A stretch of DNA of 64,000 nt, taken from Salmonirosea aquatica. GTDB lineage: Bacteria; Bacteroidota; Bacteroidia; Cytophagales; Spirosomataceae. Below, in pieces: positions 1-8,560 of this stretch. The position numbers were made by a program, and so were the translations under genes. The notes beneath the pieces are model-generated. The model made no database searches, had not been told where the DNA came from, and worked only from the letters and a program-made list of their open reading frames with translations. The stretch spans positions 2,232,001 to 2,296,000 of the forward strand of contig NZ_WHLY01000002.1 in assembly GCF_009296315.1 (NCBI RefSeq), read 5' to 3'. Positions within the stretch are counted from its first letter, which is position 1. Every line of letters starts with the position of its first letter.

Positions 1-1184
1 CGGGAATGAGCGCCATAGCATTGCCCAAAAATTCCTATGCTGCCACGCCTACTCCGTTCCGCGACTACGGGCAGGTGAAAATTACCAAGCTGGAAACCTT
101 TCTGGTAAAACCCCGCTGGATTTTCCTGAAGATCCACACGGATGCGGGCGGTATCTACGGCCTGGGTGAACCGCTGCTGGAAGGCCGGGCGCTCACCATT
201 CAAACGGCCATTAAAGAAGTAGAGCCCTACCTCATCGGCAAAGATCCGCGCCAGGTGGTACATCACTGGCAGGCCATCTACCGCCACGCCTTCTACCGCG
301 GTGGCCCCATCCTCACCAGCGCCCTCAGCGGCATAGACCACGCGCTCTGGGATATCAAAGGCAAACTCCTCGGGGTACCTGTCTACGAGCTACTGGGCGG
401 CCCCACTCGTGACCGGGTACGCATCTACGGCCGCGCCGCTAATGCGGAAGACATGAAGAAACGGAAAGCGGAGGGTTATAACGTGATCAAAACGGGAGTA
501 GCCAAAATCAACCCGGCCAATATTGTCGAAAACCCGAAATTCATAAAGTACGCGGCCGACAACTTTGCTTCCCTGCGGGAGGCGGGCGGCCTGGATATGG
601 ACATCGCCATCGATTTTCATGGGTCCATAGCTCCCCAAACCGCCAAGGTACTCATCAAGGAGTTGGAACAATACCAGCCGATGTTCGTAGAAGAGCCGTG
701 CCAGGCGCAGAATGTGGATACCATGGTGGATATAGCCCGGGGTACCCATATTCCTATCGCCACAGGCGAGCGCATATTCACCAAGTGGGGTTTCCGGGAA
801 ATTCTGGAAAAAGGTGCCGCCAGCATTATCCAGCCCGACCTGTGCCACGCGGGCGGTATCACCGAAGGCCGCGTGATCGCAGGCATGGCCGAGGCCTACT
901 ACGTACCCATTGCTCCACATAATCCCATGGGCCCCATCTCGCTGGCTGTCGGCCTGAACCTCGCTGCTAGCGTACCCAATTTCCTGGTGCAAGAGCAGGT
1001 TTCACTGGGCGAGGGGTACCTTAAGAATCCTTTCAAGCTGCAGAAAGACGGCACTGTACTTATTCCGAAAGGTCCCGGACTTGGCGTGGAGCTGGATGAG
1101 GATTTGATGAAGGATAAGATCGGCCACGATTGGAAAAACCCGGAAACCTACAATGCCCTGGATGGCTCGGTGACGGATTGGTGA
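1..1184 (+). CDS. dgoD: D-galactonate dehydratase (enolase superfamily), 5' end cut by window edge
   Basis: Dehydrates D-galactonate to 2-dehydro-3-deoxy-D-galactonate. Numbering from the ATG at 6, the metal ligands are D203, E229 and E255 and the catalytic histidines H205 and H305 (in APHNPMG). This spacing (2, 26, 26, 50) matches the known E. coli DgoD residues D183, H185, E209, E235 and H285 with a constant offset of 20, which separates it from other mandelate-racemase relatives. The frame stays open to the left edge (GGA codon at 3-5), and SAIALPKNSYA before the folded domain looks like the end of a secretion signal, so the real start is probably upstream and the enzyme may be exported. 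It heads a + strand sugar-acid cluster. Confidence 0.85.
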   Translation, partial: GMSAIALPKNSYAATPTPFRDYGQVKITKLETFLVKPRWIFLKIHTDAGGIYGLGEPLLEGRALTIQTAIKEVEPYLIGKDPRQVVHHWQAIYRHAFYRGGPILTSALSGIDHALWDIKGKLLGVPVYELLGGPTRDRVRIYGRAANAEDMKKRKAEGYNVIKTGVAKINPANIVENPKFIKYAADNFASLREAGGLDMDIAIDFHGSIAPQTAKVLIKELEQYQPMFVEEPCQAQNVDTMVDIARGTHIPIATGERIFTKWGFREILEKGAASIIQPDLCHAGGITEGRVIAGMAEAYYVPIAPHNPMGPISLAVGLNLAASVPNFLVQEQVSLGEGYLKNPFKLQKDGTVLIPKGPGLGVELDEDLMKDKIGHDWKNPETYNALDGSVTDW

Positions 1185-1312
1185 TTTTCCGGCAGATTTA
1201 TTCAAAGTTAGGGTCCAATCTAATGACCTTTCTCGCCGCGATGAATCCGCTTTGCACAATTCATGGAAGTAAAAAAGTCGTTTTACTTTCCTTTTTCAAA
1301 AAACACAATTCC

Positions 1313-2281
1313 ATGAAAAAGAAAATAGCTGTTGCTCTCCTGTGCCTGAGCTTCATACCTAGAGATGATTTCCCCTCCACCCAAATCACCAACGGACTCA
1401 TTACGGCCACACTGCACCTACCCGACGCCCAGAAAGGCTACTACCGGGGTACCCGTTTCGACTGGTCGGGCGTAATGCCCTCGCTGCAATACAAGGGACA
1501 TCAGTACTTCGGACTATGGAACCCGGCGCCCTACGACCCGAAACTGCACGATGCCATCACCGGTCCTGTGGAAGAGTTTACGGCGGTAGGTTTGGAGGAA
1601 GCAGAGGTTGGGAAGGAGTTCGTCAAGATCGGAGTTGGATCTTTGGTCAAACCCGATGACAAGCCTTATTCGTTCGCCCGAAATTACGAAATCAAAAACC
1701 CGGGTACCTGGACGGTAAAACCCGGAAAAGACCGCGTGGAGTACACCCACATACTGAAAGATGCCGCTGGCTATGCCTATGAGTACCGGAAAGCAGTACA
1801 ACTGGTAAAAGGAAAACCGGAATTGGTACTGGAACATAGCCTGAAAAACATAGGTACCAAAACCATGGAATTCAGTACCTACAACCACAACTTTTTTGTC
1901 ATCGACGGTGAACCTACCGGCCCGAACATCCGCACCACTTTTCCCTATGAAGTGAGCGCCGAAGGTAAAGGGTTCGGTACCATCGCCGAAGCCAAAAATA
2001 AATCCATCACCTATAACCGCATCCTGGCCAAGGGAGAGAATGTGTTTACCGCCGGGGTACAGGGCATAGCGGCTACTCCCCAGAATTATGACTTCACCAT
2101 CCGGAATTTGAAAAGCGGCGCGGGCGTCCATATTCAAGGAGATCGGCCCCTGGAAAAACTGGTGTACTGGTCTAACCCCAATACCTCTTGCCCGGAGCCC
2201 TATATCCGGTTATCCGCCCAGCCGGGCGAAACCATCCGCTGGAATATCCGCTATGAATTTGAAGTTGACAATCAACCGTAA
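1313..2281 (+). CDS. Secreted mutarotase-like (aldose 1-epimerase fold) protein
   Basis: About 322 residues. I chose the ATG at 1313 (MKKKIAVALLCLSF) because it gives a short basic-hydrophobic signal-like N-terminus; the frame is open further upstream to 1130 but that part is low-complexity and follows the dgoD stop. The body (FDWSGVMPSLQYKGHQYFG, later STYNHNFFVIDG and YIRLSAQPGETIRW) has the beta-sandwich pattern of galactose-mutarotase-like proteins, whose role is to interconvert sugar anomers. I do not see the complete His/Glu catalytic set with certainty, so enzymatic activity is inferred. It lies between dgoD and a PQQ sugar dehydrogenase, which suits a role in presenting the right anomer for oxidation. 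Its stop is 7 bases before the next start. Confidence 0.6.
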   Translation: MKKKIAVALLCLSFIPRDDFPSTQITNGLITATLHLPDAQKGYYRGTRFDWSGVMPSLQYKGHQYFGLWNPAPYDPKLHDAITGPVEEFTAVGLEEAEVGKEFVKIGVGSLVKPDDKPYSFARNYEIKNPGTWTVKPGKDRVEYTHILKDAAGYAYEYRKAVQLVKGKPELVLEHSLKNIGTKTMEFSTYNHNFFVIDGEPTGPNIRTTFPYEVSAEGKGFGTIAEAKNKSITYNRILAKGENVFTAGVQGIAATPQNYDFTIRNLKSGAGVHIQGDRPLEKLVYWSNPNTSCPEPYIRLSAQPGETIRWNIRYEFEVDNQP

Positions 2282-2288
2282 TGTTTGG

Positions 2289-4525
2289 ATGATACAGCCG
2301 ATTAAATCCTTTTTCCAAAAAAATTACTGGCGCTACTTCTCCCTCGGACTCCTCATATTGTGGGTCGGCGGAGCCGCTTTTTTATATCAGGGAACTCTTG
2401 ATGAAAAAAATGTAGACTGGCGTACCTACGGGGGCGATCCAGCGGGAAGCCGCTACTCGGAACTAAGCCAGATCAACCTACAAAATGTCAAAAACCTACA
2501 ATTGGCGTGGTCGTACGACACCGGAGAAAACAAGCCGAACGACTCCCGGCAACTGGTGATGCCCTGCCAGCCCATCGTGGTCAAAGGCATTATGTATGGC
2601 ACCACCCCACAGCTGAAACTCTTCGCTGCCGATGCTGCCACGGGCAAACAACTCTGGAAATTTGATCCCTTCGCCGACCCTTCGGTAAGACCCAACTTTC
2701 AGCCCGTGCGCGGGGTAGTGTATTGGGCCGACGGCGACGATCAACGAATACTGTATTCAGTGGGCCAAACTCTCTATGCCATCAGCGCCCTGACGGGTGA
2801 GCCCGTTAGAAGTTTTGGAGAAAATGGTGGAACAGATTTACACGCCGGTCTCGGCGACGAGGCTACCTTAGGCTATGACGTCAATCAGTTTAGCATTCGC
2901 TCTACCACGCCGGGGGTAATTTACAAAAACCTCATTATCATGGGTTCGGCTGTCAATGAAGGAGGGAATGCCCCTCCGGGCCACATCCGGGCTTTTGATG
3001 TGCGCACGGGTAAGTTGGCCTGGGTCTTTCGCACCATCCCGTTGCCGGGTGAGTATGGCTATGAAACTTGGGAAAAAGATTCGTACCGAAAGCTGGGCGG
3101 TGCCAACTGCTGGGCCGGACTGGTGGTAGACGAAAAACGCGGAATGGTATTTCTGGGTACCGGCTCACCTTCTTCCGACTTTTACGGGGGTTCCCGGCAG
3201 GGAAGTAATCTTTTTGCCAACTGCGTCATCGCCCTCAACGCCGAAACCGGCCAGCGCGTCTGGCACTTCCAGACCGTCCACCATGATCTGTGGGACCGCG
3301 ACATTCCCTGTCCGCCCAATCTGATTACGGTCAGGCATAATGGAAAATTGGTAGACGCCGTCGCGCAGGCGACCAAGGATGGGTTCATCTTTGTGTTTGA
3401 CCGCGAGACGGGGAAGCCGCTCTTTCCGGTCAAGGAGGTACCCGTACCCAACGCCCCCACCCTACCAGGCGAGCATCCCTGGCCCACGCAACCCGTACCT
3501 ACCAAACCGGCCCCGTTTGCCAATCAGAATATTACCAAAGGGGACTTGACCCAACGTACGCCGCAAGCCTACGCTTACGCGCTGGACCGTTTCGAACATA
3601 GCCGCAGTGGTCCCAAAAATCTGCCCCCCAATGAAGAAGGTACCCTCATGTATGGCATGGGCGGGGGGCCGAATGGGGCGGTACGGCCGCCGACCCCAAG
3701 GGAATTATGTACGTCAACGGCAACAACATGCTCTGGTGGCTGAAAATGCGGAACGCCCGCGAAACTAGGGATGGCAAAGCCCTCTCCCAGGGTGGACTGC
3801 TGTTCAATACCAATTGTGCCAGTTGCCACGCTTTGGAAGCAAGCGCCAACGCTTCAAGTACTCCGCAGACCTATCCTAATTTGAAGGAGGTAGGCAAACG
3901 TCTGTCGCGGCAGGAAATCACAACCATTCTGGAAACGGGCCGGGGCCGGATGCCTTCGTTTCAGCATCTTTCCAGAGCAGACCGCACGGCGCTGGTGAAT
4001 TTCCTGCTTGGAACCGAACCACCGGCCAGCACTGTACCTGACGACATTCATAAGGTTACTGAGGTGAAAGCCGAAAAGGGCAAGGATTTTCCGTACGCAC
4101 CGCCCTACATCAACAATGGCAACGTTCAGTTTCTGGATAACGAAAATTACCCCGCCATCAAGCCTCCCTGGGGTACCCTCAACGCCGTGGATCTCAACAC
4201 CGGCAATTATTTGTGGCGGGTACCCCTGGGCGAATATCCTGAACTGGTGGCAAAAGGACTTCCCCCTACGGGTACTGAAAACCATGGCGGCCCCGTCGTG
4301 ACGGCCGGAGGGCTACTGTTTATCGGGGCCACCCGCGACGGCAAGCTGCGGGCTTTCGATACCAAAACCGGCAAAATCGTGTGGCAATACCAGCTACCTG
4401 CTGCGGGCTTCGCCACGCCGATTACCTATATGATCAACGGAAAGCAATACATCGCCATCGCCGCCGGGGGTAACCGCCAGGGACAGCCCGCCGGGGGTAC
4501 CTATGTGGCATTTGCCCTACCCTAA
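2289..4525 (+). pseudogene. PQQ-dependent sugar/alcohol dehydrogenase with inserted cytochrome c domain, frameshifted
   Basis: Membrane-anchored quinoprotein that would oxidise an aldose or alcohol in the periplasm and pass electrons through its own heme. Part one (2289-3680) has an N-terminal membrane helix (YFSLGLLILWVGGAAFLY), then the propeller start DWRTYGGDPAGSRYS and repeated propeller blades. Part two, in another frame (from about 3690), resumes with MYVNGNNMLWWLKM, carries a CASCH heme site (3815-3829) and M-box-like GRMPSF, then finishes the propeller (GGLLFIGATRDGKLRAFD). The cytochrome c domain thus sits inside the propeller. The break is at a run of six G (3663-3668): adding one G restores G-G-A-E-W-G-G-T-A-A-D-P-K-G, the expected family sequence. 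Restored length about 745 residues, full length for the family. Sequencing error and real mutation are both possible. An alternative start at 2253 would overlap the previous gene. Confidence 0.8.
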
Positions 4526-4590
4526 CCTGTCGGCGGATTGGAGCCTTTTTGCCAAAAATCGCTTAAAAAAATTTACTAACCCTTCGCTAC

Positions 4591-5895
4591 ATGAGTACCC
4601 AAAAAATCGGAAACTACCGCTGGTTCATCGTTTTTCTTCTTTTCGCGGCCACTACCATCAACTACCTCGACCGACAGATCATCGGTCTGTTGAAGCCAAT
4701 CCTGGAAACGGAGTTCAGCTGGACGGAAACCGATTTTGCCCGGATCGTCATGGCCTTCACCGCTGCCTACGCCGTGGGTCTGATCTCACTGGGTTGGTTC
4801 ATCGACCGGGTAGGTACCAAGCTGGGCTACTCCATTACCATCGTATTCTGGAGCATCGCCGGCATGCTGCACGCCGTAGCCCGATCGGCCTTCGGTTTTG
4901 GAGTAGCTCGCGTGGGTCTGGGGTTGGGAGAAGCAGGAAACTACCCCGCGGCTGTCAAGACCGTAGCCGAGTGGTTTCCCAACAAGGAGCGCGCGCTGGC
5001 TACCGGCCTGTTCAATGCCGGCACCAGCGTGGGCGTGGTGGTAGCGCTGCTACTAGTACCCTGGATTCTGAGCCACTATGGTTGGCAGGAGGTATTCTGG
5101 ATCACCGGGGCTCTGGGCTTTGTGTGGCTGATTTTGTGGCTGGTTTTTTACGACGTACCTGCCCAGCAGAAACGTTTGTCCACCGCCGAATACGAGTACA
5201 TCGCGGCCGGGCAGGAAGTGGAAGAAAAACTGGCGAGTGGAAGCGCCAAAGTCAAATGGGTGAAGCTTTTCACCTTTCCCCAAACCTGGGCCTACATCAC
5301 CGGCAAGGGCCTCATCGACCCCATTTACTGGTTTTTTCTGTTCTGGCTGCCTTCTTATTTCGCTTCTACGTTTAACCTCGATCTCAAAAAATTCAGTCTG
5401 GAATTGATGATCATCTACACCGCCACCACCGTAGGCAGCATCAGCGGAGGTTGGTTTTCGTCGCAGCTTATCAAACGGGGCTGGGAAGTGATCAAAGCCC
5501 GCAAGGCGGTACTACTGGCCTTTGCCGTGCTGGAGCTATCGGTGATCGGCATCCAGTTCGCCGGCAATGTGTGGGTCGCCGTGGCGCTTATCAGCTTCGC
5601 CGTGGCGCTGCATCAGGCTTGGGCTACCAATGTATTTACGCTTCCTTCGGATATGTTTCCGAAGCAGGCCGTCAGTTCGGTGGTAGGCATCGGCGGCATG
5701 GCCGGGGCGGTGGGGGGTATCCTGTTTCCGATTCTCATTGGAAGCTTGCTGGATACTTACAAAGCCGCCGGGAATCTGGAAGGAGGCTACAATATTATCT
5801 TCACAATCTGTGGCTTCACGTATCTGGTAGCCTGGCTGATCATCCATCTGCTGACCCGCAAATCGCGCATGCTCGCGCCGGAAGAATTGCGGTGA
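4591..5895 (+). CDS. MFS transporter, anion:cation symporter family (hexuronate/galactonate-type)
   Basis: Inner-membrane proton symporter of 434 residues with about 12 hydrophobic segments. The N-terminus (RWFIVFLLFAATTINYLDRQIIGLLKP) and the loop 2-3 signature GWFIDRVGTKLGYS, followed by GLGEAGNYPAAVKTVAEWFP, are hallmarks of the ExuT/DgoT branch that imports hexuronates, galactonate or related acid sugars. The nearby galactonate dehydratase suggests galactonate or its dehydrated product as substrate; this is inference. It begins 65 bases after the PQQ dehydrogenase and ends 13 bases before a convergent gene, with no obvious terminator between. Confidence 0.82.
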   Translation: MSTQKIGNYRWFIVFLLFAATTINYLDRQIIGLLKPILETEFSWTETDFARIVMAFTAAYAVGLISLGWFIDRVGTKLGYSITIVFWSIAGMLHAVARSAFGFGVARVGLGLGEAGNYPAAVKTVAEWFPNKERALATGLFNAGTSVGVVVALLLVPWILSHYGWQEVFWITGALGFVWLILWLVFYDVPAQQKRLSTAEYEYIAAGQEVEEKLASGSAKVKWVKLFTFPQTWAYITGKGLIDPIYWFFLFWLPSYFASTFNLDLKKFSLELMIIYTATTVGSISGGWFSSQLIKRGWEVIKARKAVLLAFAVLELSVIGIQFAGNVWVAVALISFAVALHQAWATNVFTLPSDMFPKQAVSSVVGIGGMAGAVGGILFPILIGSLLDTYKAAGNLEGGYNIIFTICGFTYLVAWLIIHLLTRKSRMLAPEELR

Positions 5896-5908
5896 AGCAT
5901 GTACCACC

Positions 5909-6535
5909 CTACCATTTTATAGTATTTGCCTTCAAACGTGGGTAGAAGGACAATCCCTGAACTTTACGAAAATATTCTTCGGACTCAATCGCCCAGATGT
6001 CCGAATGGATCGGACCTACCTCTGGATAATATTCGTCGATATTACCTACCAACTGACCACCCACGGCCCGGATGAACGGAATGGCCGCCTGATTCACAAC
6101 GGGCCGGTTGACCGTGGTCGTGAGCAGCAGCTCATGGCCTTGTCCGAAAGCCCTGTCAATCAGATGGTAGCACAATTCAGGTGCGAACCGGCCGTAGCCT
6201 TTCAGGAAGGCGAGTTGTTCAAAGTAACAGACCGCCTTATTTTCAATTGAACCTACATCTACCTGCCACTCTGCGGCATTTCGTTTGGCCCACAGCTCGC
6301 CCTGTTTCACAATCGCGTCGGGAATTAGGATACCGAAGCCTACCAAATTCCCCTCGTATTCCAGTGACAAGGAGTAGGTATTCTGGATGTACCATTCGTA
6401 GGTAGCCAAATCGGTGCCCAACAGGAAGCCCCCGGCGGACGTTTGGTCGTTTCCGGTGGGCATCGGCAACTTGCTTTTCAGTGCGACAAATGCCGCAGCA
6501 TCAGTCGGTACCGACTTTCTTAGTATCCTCTTCAT
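5909..6535 (-). CDS. GNAT-type acetyltransferase-like protein
   Basis: 208 residues from the ATG at 6533-6535 (MKRILRKSVPTDAAAFVALKSKL). The N-terminal beta-alpha start, the central YEGNLVGFGILIPD strand pair and the FEQLAFLKGYGRFAPELCYHLIDRAFGQGHELLLTTTV stretch fit the acetyl-CoA binding fold of GNAT N-acetyltransferases. The substrate is not evident. The start lies inside the 3' end of the desaturase gene (overlap 35 bases), so translation is probably coupled and the two genes share a transcript. The alternative TTG two codons upstream is less likely. Confidence 0.6.
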   Translation of the reverse strand: MKRILRKSVPTDAAAFVALKSKLPMPTGNDQTSAGGFLLGTDLATYEWYIQNTYSLSLEYEGNLVGFGILIPDAIVKQGELWAKRNAAEWQVDVGSIENKAVCYFEQLAFLKGYGRFAPELCYHLIDRAFGQGHELLLTTTVNRPVVNQAAIPFIRAVGGQLVGNIDEYYPEVGPIHSDIWAIESEEYFRKVQGLSFYPRLKANTIKW

Positions 6536-7460
6536 ACACAATCCTCGGACCTTTCAGCTGGTTGGTGATGGCTTTAAAAAAATTGTAAGTGTTCTGGTTG
6601 CGGCGGGCGTAGGCCTCGGGCAGGGGTTTGCGTTTGCGGGGTAGCTCATACCACGGAATGTTGGGATGCTGGTGGTGGGTGGCGTGTTCGTTGAAGTTGA
6701 GCAATACCCACGAAAAGAAAGGTACCCGCTCCACCGACCGTACATTGTACCGCACGCCGTCGCCTACGGTGGTATCGTAGTGAAAAATATACACCAGCAG
6801 CGACAACACCCAGGCAAACGAAAGCATGGGAAATCCCAACACTAGCAGGTAGGTCGTTTTTCCAAAAAGGTAGAAGACCAGCCCATGAAAACCTACCCCC
6901 AGACCGAACAGGGCGATGGCTTTCATCTGCTCGCCCAAACTCCACCCGTGGAAGGCCGGCGAGATTTTGGGAGCCAGGCGGGGCGGAACGAACAGAAACA
7001 GTAGCACCGATACCAGCGAATGCAGGAAAAAGCCCCCACAAAAAACGCTGAGGTACCACAGGGCATAGTAGTAAGTTCTTTTCAGCGGTGTCAGGTTGCG
7101 GGTCGTAAACGTATCCAGAACGGACGTATGATCATCCTTGCGGTTGAAGCCGTGGTGAAACATATGGATTTTGCGATAGACATTGATCGGCACCAGAATG
7201 GGTAGCAAGATCAGCGAACCCAGCAAGTCATTCAGAAAGCGATGGTTGACAAATAGCTTCCGATGCGAAGCCTCGTGCCCAACGATGTAGAAACGATAAA
7301 ACCAGAGCCCCTGAAACAAAAGCAGGGGTACGTAAAGCACCCCCCGGAAGGTACCCGAGATAGGCGCGTTGAAAAGAGCGATTGCCAAACCGCTAATCCC
7401 TATGAACACCAGGATAGTTTCCAGGATAAGAATGCTGTTTCGCTTCGTGTTCGCATCCAT
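6501..7460 (-). CDS. Membrane fatty acid desaturase
   Basis: 319-residue integral membrane di-iron desaturase. The three histidine boxes that hold the iron pair are visible: GHEASH (about residues 62-67), HMFHH (about 99-103) and HATHHQHP (about 260-267). Hydrophobic pairs lie before box 1 and between boxes 2 and 3, the normal topology. It would introduce a double bond into a lipid acyl chain or carotenoid-type substrate; the exact substrate cannot be read from sequence. It is followed by an overlapping acetyltransferase gene on the same strand. It lies upstream of the cyd genes' 3' end with an 86-base gap. Confidence 0.85.
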   Translation of the reverse strand: MDANTKRNSILILETILVFIGISGLAIALFNAPISGTFRGVLYVPLLLFQGLWFYRFYIVGHEASHRKLFVNHRFLNDLLGSLILLPILVPINVYRKIHMFHHGFNRKDDHTSVLDTFTTRNLTPLKRTYYYALWYLSVFCGGFFLHSLVSVLLFLFVPPRLAPKISPAFHGWSLGEQMKAIALFGLGVGFHGLVFYLFGKTTYLLVLGFPMLSFAWVLSLLVYIFHYDTTVGDGVRYNVRSVERVPFFSWVLLNFNEHATHHQHPNIPWYELPRKRKPLPEAYARRNQNTYNFFKAITNQLKGPRIVYEEDTKKVGTD

Positions 7461-7546
7461 GACGGTTCGTATCGCTGTTCCAGCGGTAAAGCTTGATAAT
7501 TTAGGGATGGAATAAAATTAACAAGAAAAATCATATACGGCCCCTC

Positions 7547-8557
7547 TTACTTGACCCGGTGTTCATCAGTAGCAGGTTTGAACACCTTGAACAGAAAAAA
7601 GAAGCAGGGTACTACCAGCAACAGCCCCACAAACAGCGCGATCAGCAACTGAAACAGGGTAGCTTCGGGGGCCTGCGTATTGTAGAAAGTCAGGTGGTTG
7701 CCGCTACGCTCAAAAACCAGAACCGGGTACTGAATGGCGAACCAGCCTACCATAATCAAGGCTACTTGTAATCCAATCGCCAGCCGTAGGTAGACGACCC
7801 AGGGGTGATTTATCAAATACAGGACCACGGGTATCAGCAGCACCACACCCCCAAAAGCCACCAGGCTAGGCCAGGAACTAAAAAAAGCCGCGAACACGGG
7901 ATGGTTCTCGAATTCTGCAATCACAAAAACCAAAATACCTACCCCAAAAGTAAGCACCATAAAAAGTTTGGAAAACCGGATGTAGCGATGCCGTTCCGGC
8001 GAATGGACCGTTTCGCCGATTAGGAAAATAGAGGCGATATAGCCAAAAAGCAGGGTCGAGAAAATTCCCATGGCTACGCAGAAGCCATTGAGCCACGGCC
8101 CGATGTACTGCTCGTAGAAGGTACCCGTAGCATCCAGGCTTACCCGACCCAGGATCATAGCCCCGAGTGTGATCCCCAGAAAAAAAGGCGTGACGAAGCT
8201 GGATACCTTGAAAATGGTGGTGTAATAGGGGTGGGTACCTACCTCACCGATGTCGTAATGCCGGAAGGTAAAGAACGAGCCCCGCAGTACAATCCCGATC
8301 AAAACCACCATCAGAGGTATGTGCAGGGCCGTGCTGATGGTAGCGTATACCCGCGGAAATCCGGTGAACAGAATCACGATCGCCAAGATAAGCCATACGT
8401 GATTAGCCTCCCAAACGGGGGCCAGGGCCTTGGAAATCGTTTTTTCGCCGCGTTTGCCTGCAAATGTTTCTACGATACCCGCCCCGTAATCGGCACCACC
8501 CAGCACCGTGTACAGGATAAAGGCTACGCCCAGTATAGCAATGATAGTCAGCAGCAT
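7547..8557 (-). CDS. cydB: Cytochrome bd-type quinol oxidase subunit II
   Basis: 336 residues, mostly membrane helices. Opening MLLTIIAILGVAFILYTVLGGADYG and the following WEANHVWLILAIVILFTGFP are diagnostic of CydB. It partners CydA in the inner membrane to reduce oxygen at high affinity with electrons from menaquinol, without proton pumping. The start is three bases after the cydA stop, so the pair is co-translated. Length is typical for short-form CydB of Bacteroidota. Confidence 0.95.
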   Translation of the reverse strand: MLLTIIAILGVAFILYTVLGGADYGAGIVETFAGKRGEKTISKALAPVWEANHVWLILAIVILFTGFPRVYATISTALHIPLMVVLIGIVLRGSFFTFRHYDIGEVGTHPYYTTIFKVSSFVTPFFLGITLGAMILGRVSLDATGTFYEQYIGPWLNGFCVAMGIFSTLLFGYIASIFLIGETVHSPERHRYIRFSKLFMVLTFGVGILVFVIAEFENHPVFAAFFSSWPSLVAFGGVVLLIPVVLYLINHPWVVYLRLAIGLQVALIMVGWFAIQYPVLVFERSGNHLTFYNTQAPEATLFQLLIALFVGLLLVVPCFFFLFKVFKPATDEHRVK

Positions 8558-8560
8558 AGG

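Noticed and set aside
1514-2137. Antisense open frame in the mutarotase-like gene
   Set aside because: Shadow frame; the plus-strand product has signal peptide and fold pattern.
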